Assembly (NCBI GenBank): GCA_022559845.1 | Contig: CM040118.1 | Coordinates: forward strand, 443,484,053-443,548,052 | Reading direction: 5' to 3' | Source of the DNA: Amorphophallus konjac | Taxonomy: Eukaryota; Streptophyta; Magnoliopsida; Alismatales; Araceae | Length of the DNA stretch: 64,000 nt | Shown: positions 46,170 to 56,883 of the stretch, in pieces | Numbering within the stretch: position 1 is the first letter of the stretch | Layout: every line of letters begins with the position of its first letter | Notes under the pieces: generated by a model | Seen by the model: the letters and a program-made list of their open reading frames with translations, nothing else | Told to the model about the DNA's origin: nothing | Database searches by the model: none | Position numbers and translations under genes: made by a program

Positions 46170-48170
46170 TTACATCCTTTTGAGTTAAACTTGCCATTTG
46201 AGTTCAAATTGGAGTGATTCCTCTAGTTTTTGGGTGAGAGACCCTAGGGGAGAGATTCCCCACCCATTCCCCTCTTAATCTCTCTATTTCACCCCTCTTT
46301 CTCTCTCCTCCAACCCCAAATCCGAATTTCCTTCTCTCTCCTCCCTCCTCCCATCCACTTCCAACCTCCAACCACCTCCTTTAATGCCCTCCACTTCCCC
46401 ATGGCCTCCATTACTCCACTCCCTAGTTCCTAGGTAGAAGTCTCCCCATTCCAACACCTTCCTCACCTTCCAACCAAATCTACCCCATTCCAATGCAAGC
46501 ACTCCACTTCCCAACATAATCACCCACCTTCCAAGACCTTTTGAATTTGAAATCCACCCTTCCCTCCACTCACTTGTGCCCCCCTCACCTTCTCCTCTCA
46601 CCCACCTTCCCCAAATTCGTAGCTCTTCCTCCTCCACCTGCTAGCACTTGCTTCCAGCCATTCTCCACCTCATTCCCCATCACCATTAGCTCCCTTCTCC
46701 ACCCCACAAGAGCCCCCACTCTCCCTTAGGTCATTCCTACCATTTCCCTCCACCAAAGAAGCCACATCTCCCTCTCATTTCTTCTAGTAGGTTGGAGCTG
46801 TGCAGATCTACAGAACAGCCCTTGTTGCAGCATCAACCACGGATTCATCCTAGTTCTTCAGAAGGCGTGGCCTACCTTTCTGGAAAGGCCTTCCAGTCTA
46901 CTTCGCAGGCGAGGTGGAATCAACACGATCGGAGCTCGGAGCTGCCAGATAGAGCCATTCTCCCAACAGTGCGCAGAGAGGTCTTCATCCTGGACCAGAG
47001 CGTGGAAGATCCTTCTGCCACGACAAACCCCAGCGGATTCAGGCTGAAGCCCCTTCATCAAAGTTCTTCCACTACCGGTCATCGTTCAAGATGAAGAAAC
47101 GGAACCCCGTTCGGCCACCGGAGGAAGAAGTTACGAATTTTCTCCCCCGATCTATCTAGTTCTGTTTTCTGCTGTCTACTCCAACAAGTACCCACTCTTC
47201 TGGGTGCGCCGGCCACCCTCGACCTCTGAATGCATCTCCGTCACCTCCTGCTGAAAGCTACCTCGACCACGAAGATGATGCCGCTGGTTTCGTGCTGATC
47301 GGAGCTCGGGAGGGCGCTCAGTCACTTCTGCAACTTGCTGTTACAGTCCAGACAGTACCTGCGGCCAGACAGAGGAGGCTACTTCCTGTTTCTGGTGCAG
47401 CCACCTCCGACCGTCTGAGCTTCCCCAAAAATTCTGGAGTCCACCTCTTCCAGTCAGGAAGCTTCAGGAGCTGGTTTCGATCAATTTGGAGTCCGGACAA
47501 GCCCGGCATAGCCATCACAGCGACCCCCTGTCCAGAATTCCAGATTGAAGCTGCAACTTCCCTAGTTCTCATTTCTCTTCGTTTCGGTCCACCAACCCCT
47601 CCCCGCTTGGCCGGCTGAAGGCCCCACCCTGCGTGGTGGTAGTGTTTGAATGTATCATATTAACCCCTACCCCAAGATCCCCCCTCCTGCGAGAGGAGTA
47701 GTTTTGTAAGTGGTTTGGCAGGTCAAGCGACACCGCCGCGGCGTGTGGGGAACCACCGCCTCCCCGCTCGCCCTCGTCTCCGACCGGGACCGGTTTCTTC
47801 AAACCGGTCGAGTAAGTGTCTCTTCCTTGCTCACCTAGTGTAGCTCTCTCAATATTTGATTCATGCACCGCTGAATTCGTGAGGAGCGCCCGATCCTCAA
47901 GTCCATGACTTAGAGTGATCGCCGTGGGTTAGTGTGACCCGGTGCCCGAGTGCACTTTGTCGGCCCCAATCGAATTGGGCAACCAACCTTGGGGAATCAA
48001 TTCTTGGCCTTGCTGGCCCTCTACCAGCAAGGGTCCATTCCCATAAGTCACCCTTGGTATCACATAGTCACCCCGGGAATAGAGTGCAACGAAGAGAGCG
48101 GTGGCCCATTAAGGCCCATTTGGATGCTTAGATGTGCTTGTTTGACTAAGTCCGAGGTTGTGTCACATCA
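45808..48170 (+). repeat. Array LTR 4 (2363 bp)
   Basis: Right end of the array, CATCA at 48170, followed by the right AAAGG. Private variants include 'aatgccctcc' (46384), loss of one base in 'cctcacctt' (46463), 'atctacag' (46806), 'catcgttcaagatgaag' (47082) and 'gtgcgccggccaccc' (47205). It shares 'acaagta' and 'cttctgcaact' with LTR 1. Confidence 0.92.
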
Positions 48171-48175
48171 AAAGG
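48171..48175. other. Target-site duplication, right copy (AAAGG)
   Basis: Matches 23212-23216 exactly; Copia gag resumes at 48176. Confidence 0.9.
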
Positions 48176-49490
48176 GAAGAAGCCCAAGGTCATGATCACT
48201 ACCTGGAGCGATGCTGAGGAGGAGGATGAGGGTTCCTTCACCGAAGAAGATGATGAAAACCTATGCTTGATGGCTGATGGCCATGATGAATAGGTAACCA
48301 TTCCAATTGAAAGTTTTTCAATAGTATACTGGGAAAATGCTTATGCTGATCTACTTGAAAGCTATGAGGGTTACAAGAAAGAAAATAAATATTTGAAAAA
48401 TAAAATTAATGCTATGGCTCATGGCAACCTTGCTAATAAAAGTCTGGAAACTCTGAAAGTTGAAAATGGAAAATTAAGAAAACAGATTGAGGAATGTGGT
48501 TCTGACAATTCAGACTTTAGAAACCTATAAGTGGAGAATGAAAATCTCATAAAATAACTAGATGAAGTCAAACTGAAGTGCCAGGAATATGAAAGAGAGA
48601 ACAAGCTCAGCCTTGAAAAATGTGAAGCCATAAAAGTTGTGAATGCTGAAATTCAAAAAAACCTTGAGTAGGCTGAAGTTGACTTAAATGACAAAAAAAG
48701 TGCCCTAGAAAACATGGTTAAGAGAAAGTCTAATTTAGATGCTATGCTAGGCACTCGAGTAAACTTTAACAAAGAAGCCTTGGGATTCAATCTGCAAAGA
48801 AAAAGGAATTTGAAATAAAAACAATCTCATTTAACTTGGAGAAAGCCAAAGGCAAGCTGATAATTCCTAAATCTGTTCAGAAATCTGTCCCGAAACCCAC
48901 AGTCAACAAAAACCAGATAGCCAGTTCCCAGGTCGACACACTAGGAAGCTGAGTCGACACAACTCAGCATTTGAACCCCAACATAATCTAGCCCGATCTG
49001 CCTACAGAAATCAAAACAAAACTAGAAAAAATCAAAAACATCAACCAAACTTTGGAAGGAATGTTCAGTCCATTCCTACCCACTGTAGGCCAAACAGGAA
49101 CCAGTTCGAGCCTAAGTTGAACAAGAACTATAATTTTCACTCTAATCAGAAAAAGAACAATTGGTTCAACAATAGGTGGATCAATAAAAGGGAACTCAAC
49201 TGCCAATCAAAGAAAGGTGTCCACCAACCCAAATTCAACAAATTCAGAAATCAGAACACAAGACCATAATCTGATCAATAGTATATTAAACTAGTCTACC
49301 ATACTTGCAACAAATTAGAACACACAAGCGAATAATGCTGGTTTAGCCAGAGAATCAAATCATTCAAGGAAGTATGGATTCCAAAGTGTTTACTGCATGT
49401 TTTCAATAATGACTGTGGACCCAAATTTGCTTGGGTTCCAAAAGTTTCTGGTTGATTTGTCCTATGTAGGAATGCCTAGCAGCTGAGCAC
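48176..49490 (+). pseudogene. Copia gag, 3' part with coiled-coil region
   Basis: Resumes in frame as KKPKVMITTWSDAEEEDEG and ENLCLMADGHDE, then TAG near 48291. A Lys/Glu-rich, coiled-coil-like stretch follows (YKKENKYLKNKINAM, LETLKVENGKLRKQIEE, LDEVKLKCQEYERENKL) ending in LDAMLGTRVNFNKEALGF, a block seen at this point in many SIRE/Tork-type Copia polyproteins. Several stops and at least one frame change follow. Two GTCGAC motifs lie near 48933 and 48953. Confidence 0.75.
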
Positions 49491-50502
49491 AACTGGTGAT
49501 ATCTAGATAGTGGCTGCTCCAGGCATATGACAGGAGACAAGAAAAAGTTCAGCCAACTGATCAAGAAAGAAGGAGGGCAAGTAAGGTTTGGAGGTAAAGA
49601 TAAAGGTAAAATCATTGGCATAGGAGCCATTGGTAAGAACTCATCCAATCTCATTGAAAATTTCATGCTAGTAGAAGGACTTGAGCATAATATGCTCAGC
49701 ATAAGCCAGCTTTGCAACAAAGGCCACAAGGTATTATTTGATGTCAATGAGTGTAAATTTTTTGAACAAAATTTTGATTCTATGAAATTTATAGGTCATA
49801 GGGTTAATAATGTCTACATGGTAGATCTTGATAGTTCATTTTTTGAAAATCTTTATCTGTCTGCCAGTCAACCTAATGATGCACGGTTGTGGCATAGAAG
49901 GTTAGGGCATGTTAGCTATAGTGTTCTACATAAATTGGCAAAGCATGATATGGTAAAGGGTTTGCCTATGTTGTCTTCAAAAGAAACACTAAAATCTGTG
50001 AAGCATGCTCCCTAGGTAAGCAAACCAGAAAATCCTTCAAACCTAGAAATGAACCACTGTCATCCATGCCACTTGAGTTTCTGGACATGGATCTGTTTGG
50101 GCCGACTAGGACTGCCAGCCTAAGTGGAAAGAGGTATGGCTTTGTCATTATCGATGACTTCACTCGATTTACCTGGATTTTATTCCTAGCTCATAAAAAT
50201 GAAGCATTTACTGAATTCAGAACTTCTTTAGAAAAATAAAGTAGGAAAGAAAATTCACAATTTGCACTATCTTATCTGACCACGGAGGAGAGTTTGAAAA
50301 CTCCTCATTTACTGATTTTTGCAATCAAGAAGGACTAATCCACATGTTTTCCTCTCCCAGGACCCTAGAACAAAATGGCATTGTGGAAAGGAATAACCGG
50401 ACAATTATGGAGATTGCTTGGACAATGCTGATCAAAAGTTAGCTGCCAAGGAAATTCTGGGCAGAGGCGGCAAACACTGCGTGCTATATCATAAACAGGG
50501 CC
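49491..50502 (+). pseudogene. Copia protease and integrase
   Basis: Protease active site in YLDSGCSRHMTGDKKKF (49505). GAG-pre-integrase zinc motif in LWHRRLGHVSY...LAKHDMVKGLP, ending in an out-of-frame C-x-x-C segment. Integrase core: first Asp in FLDMDLFGPTRT, second in LSDHGGEFENSSFTDF, Glu in EQNGIVERNNRT. The catalytic residues can be read, but they fall in different frames and are interrupted (stops near 50012, 50238 and 50441), so the gene is dead. Confidence 0.82.
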
Positions 50503-51105
50503 ATGGTAAGGCCAAAGAGTAACAAAACCCCGTATGAGATGTTAAGAGATAAGAAACCCAACTTGGCCTACTTCAAAAGATTTGGATCAAAATATTATAT
50601 TCATAACAATGATAAATCTGACCTTGACAAATTTGAGGCCAAGAGTGACATTGGAATATTTTTAAGGTCTTCTGAATCATCTAGGGCATATAGGGTTCTC
50701 AAGGTAAAAAATCAAACTATGGAAGAAACTCCACATGTAATGTTTGCTGAGATTTTTGAAAAATCTGACAAACGTATTAATGATATGGAATTAAAGGATG
50801 AAGTTGGAGAATTCCTAGAGTCCAAGGAGGAACCAGGGCAAAACCATCAACCGCAGGCTGCAAAACAAGGAACAGGTCGATCGACCGAAAATGAAACTCA
50901 GTCGACCGAAAATGAAATTCAGTCGACCAGAAATGAAGTTCAGTCGACCATGCCCGGTGAGTCTTCTATAAATATCAGAACCTTAAAAGACCATCCTGTT
51001 CAAAATAAAATTGGAAGTCTCCTTGACCCACCTAGAACTAGGTCCTATCATAGAGATATAAATAATGAAGGCCTCATTGCTTTGGTGTCTCAAATTGAAC
51101 CTTAA
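50503..51105 (+). pseudogene. Copia integrase C-terminus and linker with 21-bp repeats
   Basis: Open from 50503 to 51105. The integrase tail is KTPYEMLRDKKPNLAYFKRF followed by SDIGIFLRSSESSRAYRVL. A linker then contains three near-identical 21-bp units encoding STENETQ/STENEIQ/STRNEVQ. It ends RTRSYHRDINNEGLIALVS with a TAA at 51103; the next bases continue the RT lead-in in the same frame. Confidence 0.8.
50877..50950 (+). repeat. Coding 21-bp tandem repeat carrying GTCGACC
   Basis: Three units of 'tcgaccgaaaatgaaa(c/t)tcag' with a partial fourth. Each junction creates CAGTCGACC, the motif that is also scattered through the LTR. Confidence 0.9.
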
Positions 51106-52600
51106 AACATTGATGAAGCCTTCATGGATGAACACTGGATCAATGCCATGCATGAGGAACTTGGTCAGTTTGAGAGAAATAAGGTATGGAATCTGGTTCC
51201 CAGACCTGCAGACTAGCCCGTGATTGGAGTAAGATGGGTCTTTAGGAATAAACTAAATGGAGATGGTGTTATAATCAGAAATAAAGCTAGGTTGGTAGCT
51301 AAAGGCTATAACCAAGAGTTTGGTATAGACTTTGAAGAATCTTATGCTCCTGTGGCTAGGATAGAAGCCATTAGAATTCTGCTAGCCTTTGCATGCTCAC
51401 ATAGAATAAAACTGTAACAAATGGATGTGAAAAGTGCTTTCTTGATTGGTTTGATTAAGGAAGAAGTTTATGTTGAACACCCCCCAGTTTTGAGCATACT
51501 GATTTTCCTAATCATGTCTTCAAGTTGAATAAGGCTCCGTATAGACTAAAACAAGCTCCAAGAGCTTGGTATGACAGACTGAGCACCTTCATGACAGGTA
51601 AAGGGTACAACAGAGGTAAGGTTGACCAAACTCTCTTTACCAAGGTTTCAAATGATGATATCATTATAGTTCAGGTGTATGTTGATGATATAGTGTTTGG
51701 TTCGACTAATCCTAAAATGTGTGAGCAATTTGCTGAACTTATGACTAAGGAATTTGAAATGAGCCTCATGGGTGAACTTCAATTTTTTCTTAGACTGCAG
51801 GTCACACAGACCAAGGATGGATTCTTCATAAGCCAGTCCAAGTATACATTGGAAATTCTGAAGAAGTTCAGGGTGAAAGATGCCAAGCATATATCCACGC
51901 CCATGGGAACAAGTACATCCCTAGACGCAGATGAGAGAGGTAAACCTATAGATTCCAAGACATACCGAGGTATGATCGGATCCCTCTTGTACCTCACTGC
52001 CTCTATGCCCGACATACAGTTTAGTGTATGCTTGTGTGCTAGGTTCAAGCAAATCCCAAATAATATCATTTGATTGCAGTTAAAAGAATTTTTAGATATC
52101 TTGCTAGCACACCTGATTTAGGGTTGTGGTATCCTACATCATGTCATTTTGATTTAATTTCATATTCAGATGCTGATTATGTTGGGTGTAAGCTTGATAG
52201 GAAAAAGCACTAGTGGCTATTGCCAATTTTGGATGGGTGGTTGATTTCTTGGGCTTCCAAGAAGCAACACTCGGTTGCACTCTCTACTGCAGAAGCAGAA
52301 TATGTTATTGCAGGGAGTTGTGGGACCCAGGTGCTACGGATAAAGCACCAACTCCAGGACTTCTGTGTAGATCTTGAAAGTGTACCCATCATGTGTGATA
52401 ACACCAATGCTATTAATTTGAACAAAGCACATCAAAATAAGGCACCACTTCCTTAAAGATGAGGTAATCAAGAAAAACTTTGAACTGCATTTCATTGAAA
52501 CTGAATGGCAAGTTGCTGATATCTTCACAAAACCTCTAAATAATGAAAGGTTTTCAACCCTGAGGAGAGAATTGGGTCTCTACAGAAATCTCTCATCTTG
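51106..52600 (+). pseudogene. Copia reverse transcriptase and RNase H
   Basis: RT lead-in (WINAMHEELGQFERNKVWNL), [38 protein letters not shown], the DVKSAF block with LIKEEVYVE, LKQAPRAWYDRLSTF and the catalytic VYVDDIVFGS (about 51680). Then GMIGSLLYLTASMPDIQFSV, and RNase H with SYSDADYVGCKLDRK, ISWASKKQHSVALSTAEAEY and ADIFTKPLNNERFSTLRREL. Stops near 51103, 51213 and 51416, frame changes near 51480 and 52060, and a TAG at 52211 show decay. SIRE-type order and blocks. Confidence 0.85.
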
Positions 52601-53366
52601 ATCTGTCAGGTTCAACTCTGGTAAGTCATAGAAGACATCGGCTATTCTTGTCAGGGGGAGTTGATTGTGTCTATTTGTTTTGTCATTTGTCTATCTTAGG
52701 TTGGTTGTGTGTTCTTGACCCCTTGGTATATAAAATGGTGACTTGTGGAAGGGCAGACTAGTTCTGTCTGAAAGTTTTCACTATGCGTGAGTACATACTC
52801 CGCCAGGTTCCAGGGGTCTGTGCTTACAGCTGTAAAGGGTCCTTAGGTTGATAAAGTATGGGGGAGTTATCTATGGTGTCACATTCCCATGCTGTGTAGC
52901 TTGTTCTCTGTGCTTGTTGTGAGACATGTTTCATTGAAAAATATGTTGTATGTATCATTCCTTAGGTCTGAACGTGCCAAGTCTATGTCTATCAGAGAAA
53001 TGGTAGCTAAGTCGACAGATATGGTCCCATGTCAACTAATTTTTTTTGCACACCTTCAAATATCTGTCGACCTGGTGTCTTGTCTACTGTGATCTTGCAT
53101 GATCTGTTGCTGTCCACCTGTGAACATTTGTTATCCTCTCTGAGCCCCTCTCTTAATCTATCGAAATTCTATTGTACTTCTCTCAAAACATCCCTGAGTA
53201 CTGAGCTTGGATTTAGGGGGAGATCTATGTCCGATCACTTGCTGCATAACTCAAAGAAAACTGAAACAAGAGTCTTCCCTTATAAAGCTATGTGGATGCC
53301 CAAAATAATCTGAAGGTTTAGGGTTAATAATTACATGAGTATTATGCTAAAAGGCTTGGAAGTGCC
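52601..53366 (+). other. Copia 3' non-coding region, no 3' LTR seen
   Basis: No convincing ORF. Two purine-rich stretches could be polypurine tracts ('gtcagggggag' at about 52654 and 'tttagggggagat' at about 53211), but neither is followed by sequence matching the 5' LTR. GTCGAC motifs at about 53013 and 53065. The right edge is set by the TGTAGCACCCC at 53367. Confidence 0.5.
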
Positions 53367-54000
53367 TGTAGCACCCCTGGTGAGTTTCTAGACTTTTCAA
53401 AAATTAAATGGAATTATTTAAGCATTCAATAGGCTTAAAGGCTTAATGGGTTAATTAATGGGATAAATAAGTTAAAGCCTTTTGATTAAAGACCAGCTAT
53501 TAACTAGATGGTTAAGCCCACTTAAAATGGACCATCAAACCTAAACCTAAACCATCTGGCCCAAGCCCAACCCTTAGACACGTATTAGGGGAAGGTTTCC
53601 TAATTATGATAAGATGATAAGGGAGAGATCTGGATAAATCTCAAATTTTGAAAAGCCAGGCCCGATCGCAGACTATCGCGTGACCGCATTCTGAAGATGG
53701 TGGTCAGGACCCAACCGCTACCTAGTTCAGAAAATGGAAAGAGACAAAACACGAAAAGCTCAGATTTTTATCCATGAGATGGCCGTGGTTCAATGTGATC
53801 TATAGTAGAAACCTATCCAGGACTCTTAGGGGATCGACTTGACGCCCCATAGGACTCCTAATTTGAACTAAAACCCTAACCCTAGGTTATTTCGTATAAA
53901 TAGAACCGAGAACCTCCTGGGTGAGCCCTAGGTTTTGGATCGTGCGTGTAGATATTTTTTGTGATGGTGTGTGTTGATGATGTGATGTGAGGGATATGAA
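53367..54000 (+). repeat. LTR-like sequence, plus orientation (right end unclear)
   Basis: Starts TGTAGCACCCCTGG, a typical Gypsy LTR start. It has a TATA box (TATAAATAGAA) near 53894 and hairpin-like 'gatcgcagactatcgcgtgaccgc' near 53662. Just upstream of the TATA box, 'ggccgtggtt' and 'ggactctt(a/g)gg' also occur at the matching place in the minus-strand LTR that follows, so the two are related. No primer site follows, so this is a fragment or solo LTR. Confidence 0.45.
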
Positions 54001-55579
54001 AGATGTGAAATATGTGTGAGCAAGTGATGCACTAACTCAACCAATCAACATGAAAATCATGGGCATGTCATCTCATAACTGCAGAAATAAAGAAGGGAAA
54101 TAAAAACACACGCCGGGGCGTGGAGCAAAGAAGTAAGAGAAAGACACACACCGTAGGTGTGGAGCAACTAAAAGTAAGAGAAAGTAAGAAAGATGATGAA
54201 AGAGATAACCAATACCTAAATAAAGGAAGGTGTGATCGCCACCAAGGTGAATAACGCTGTAATATCACACTATGTACCTTGGAAAGAGCCGAGTGAGACC
54301 ACCCACCCACGGGAGAGAGAAAACTAGGCACTGTGGATGGAAAACGGTCTTCAAGATGATTGCCAGACAACGTCAAACGGTCCTATGATAGACCACCTGA
54401 GATCAGCAAACGGTCTTCTAAACGACCGCAAGAGCACCCAGAACAGAAACGTGGAACTTGAATCTACACCCCTCCTTGCCGGCCAGAAGAGCTAGGCCTC
54501 GTACAATAAGCTCTATAAACTTGCAGAAGAATGTAGACACGAAGAAAACAACCCAATAAGCCCTTGGACTAGTGTAGAATCTATAAAGCAATTAAACTAA
54601 GATGCATAAAAGGAAGGGTGAATACCTGAGGGTTGGTGGTTTTTTAACCCCTATGGGGCATGGAAAAGAGTGGGAGGATGTTTAAAAATGACGTGAGTGC
54701 AGGAGAACGTGGAAGAGGAAGAGGGAATATGCTATGATGATGCAAAGAGAAGGGGGAAAAACTAAGGGGAAAAGACACAAACTAAACCAATGGAACTCAA
54801 TACTCCCTGGACCAGAAGCCTTAAGGACATAGAAAGGACTTCTCCCTAGTTGATACTTGCGCTAGGATGTAGCAGCACTTCGTGGCAAACTCCAGAAAAT
54901 CTCCTCTTCAAGCCATGAAGTCAAGGGTTCTATTTATAGACCGCCAAAACTTTAGGTTGAGTTGGAGGGATAATAACACGAAAATAGGGCTAGACTTAGA
55001 TAAATCTCGAAGATAATACTCCCAAGAGTCCAGGGAAACAAATAGAAGGTTCTGAGAGTCTCTATCGAGAGAGAAATCAACAAATCATGGACTCTAGTTC
55101 AACCACGGCCGAAGATAGGAAGAACAGACAGAGCAGGACTCTCTATCTTCCCTAACGGTCTTACGATAGACCTCAAGGCTTGGAAAATAGTAGACCGATA
55201 GACCGCAAGGCTCGGTCGTCCACAAAGAGATAAAACCAAAGAAACCCAATAGGACTCTCTGCTGCCTAATGGTCTAGCAAAGGACCGCTAACGATACCAA
55301 ACGGTCGTGCGACCGCAAGGCTGATAGGCGTGGCAAAAGAGATAAAGGCCAATAAATCTCCGTATAAATTCACAATAAAACTCTTATTAGCCCTTATCCA
55401 GGCCCAATAAGCTCAAATGTCAAAAGATAAAAGGAACCAAGCCCAACCAGGGAGAATGACCCATAAAAAAAAGCCCAAATGGTGACCAAAAATGGCCCAA
55501 TAACCGGTGAACAACTTGGGACATCATAAAAAAATAGATAAAGAGATGACCCAACTCATTGGTCATAAAACGGGTGTCA
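54001..55579 (-). repeat. 3' LTR of a minus-strand Gypsy-type element (left end uncertain)
   Basis: The minus strand starts TGACACCCG at 55579, directly after a purine-rich tract. A TATA box (CTATAAATAGAA) is at about 54940, 640 nt inside. Several AACGGTC/GACCGC hairpin motifs are in its U3. The left end could not be fixed; an alternative is one LTR spanning 53367-55579. The ORF at 54068-54376 is not convincing. Confidence 0.5.
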
Positions 55580-55602
55580 ATAGATGCCCCTCCTTAACGT
55601 CC
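55580..55602 (-). other. Candidate polypurine tract of the minus-strand element
   Basis: The minus strand reads GGAGGGGCATCTA just before TGACACCCG. It sets the orientation of the element as minus, with its body to the right. Confidence 0.5.
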
Positions 55603-56883
55603 TCTTTGCAGCGGAGTGAGCGGAGGTGAAGCGAAAGTGAAATGGAACATGGAGATGAATCGAAAATGTAGAGGAGTATACTGAAAAGAGGGCGTTAAGG
55701 TAAACCGACACTCATCCTCTACCAATGAGTGATAGGAATTTTCCAAAAAACTTTGAACCAATCACAAGGGACGGCCGAACCGAATGACACATGCCTGGAA
55801 GAACTAAGGAAAATAAAACACGACCAACCTCCTCATTAGAACGCACAGCTGTTAGGCTGTCGGAGCAAATAGAAAAGTAAAGAGATGAGCAACTAAACTC
55901 CAGATAGGAATCCTCAGCTGACCAAACCGAGCAAATAGACGAAGGAAACCATCCAACTCAGAGTGGAATGATTCTCCTTACTCAAGACCATGGATACATA
56001 GTTATCCACCACTACTGAGACACTTTAGATAGATTAGGGCACATTAATGCTCAAAGATGCGTATGATGTATGTTGGGCTAAAATAAAGGAAATCATCAAA
56101 ACGAATGCAAAGAAAAAAGGATAAAATATAAACTACTCGAGAATAGTATTGCTAGACCGGTCAAATCAGGGTCAAGATACTATCTGCAATCACGACGTGC
56201 AAGATATAACCATCATCCTCCAACTCTTCCAACTTAACGGCCTATCCAACTATTAAACATGTGCACCTAGATCATCATCATTTTTGTTAAAGGGGAACAT
56301 CAAATCCCAGAACACATGAATGACCAGCCGGTTCTCGAAGTAATATATCATAGATACCATATAGTAATGCGTTAAGGGACTAGGATCGAGACACTTACCT
56401 GACTTACCTGCTTGGCGAGAAATCATGGCATGATGGAGTTTATGAATTTGACAATAAGAGGGGTTAGCTATCAACAATTATATTCATGATGTATATCTGA
56501 GATGAAGACTACACAAGAATGGAACAAATAATAGAGCAAATATAGCATTTCAAACCATCAATCATGCAGTTGCTCCAAACGGTCTAGTAAGGACCGCAAA
56601 GGGACTCCTAACGGTCTAGCGATAGACTGCTAGATGAAGGGCAGTTCACATTCTTCGATGAGGGTGACCCAGATGACAAACGGTCTGCATGAAGACCGCT
56701 AACAGATGCATAACGGTTTGGCGATAGACCACATGGCTCTGAAAGATTTCAAAAATAGATCGATCGTTCCCTCCCCTCTCTCTAATTCTCCGATCATTCA
56801 AACCTCCACCCTCACCCAGGTGACCACCATCGTCGACCACTACCATCGATTAAACTCACCCACACTCTCTTACTCATTGCAGG
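55603..56883. other. Non-coding stretch upstream of the PMD pseudogene
   Basis: No convincing ORF. AT-rich with four hairpin motifs (56578-56733). A pyrimidine-rich run ending 'cattgcagg' at 56876-56884 may be a splice acceptor before the first coding ATG. Confidence 0.4.

Larger units (their letters stand above)
23217..48170 (+). mobile_element. Tandem chromovirus array: 4 LTRs, 3 bodies, one target-site duplication
   Basis: LTRs start at 23217, 30747, 38277 and 45808 (spacing 7530, 7530, 7531), each TGATGG...CATCA. Bodies are 25580-30746, 33111-38276 and 40642-45807. Neighbouring units share the LTR between them. Only the outer ends have AAAGG duplications, so the array behaves as one insertion in the Copia gag. 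The units are about 99% alike but each has its own substitutions and indels. The lineage is a chromovirus (C-terminal chromodomain), most like the CRM or Galadriel groups by RT/RNase H/integrase blocks. Confidence 0.92.
20342..53366 (+). mobile_element. SIRE-like Ty1/Copia element, the host of the nest
   Basis: Order: 5' LTR part (to 22209), primer site, gag with CCHC knuckle, protease, integrase, RT, RNase H (Copia order, integrase before RT), then a 3' non-coding stretch. Motif blocks match the SIRE lineage best. It is split at 23216/48176 by a chromovirus array. The LTR's true start is not visible because Tekay DNA abuts it at 20341, and no 3' LTR is found before 53366. Every coding part has stops. 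A GTCGAC-centred motif recurs throughout. Confidence 0.8.

Noticed and set aside
23217..48170. Array as a pure assembly artefact
   Set aside because: Each LTR and body has its own substitutions and indels and the outer duplications match, so a simple duplicated contig is unlikely. Long reads are still the proper test.
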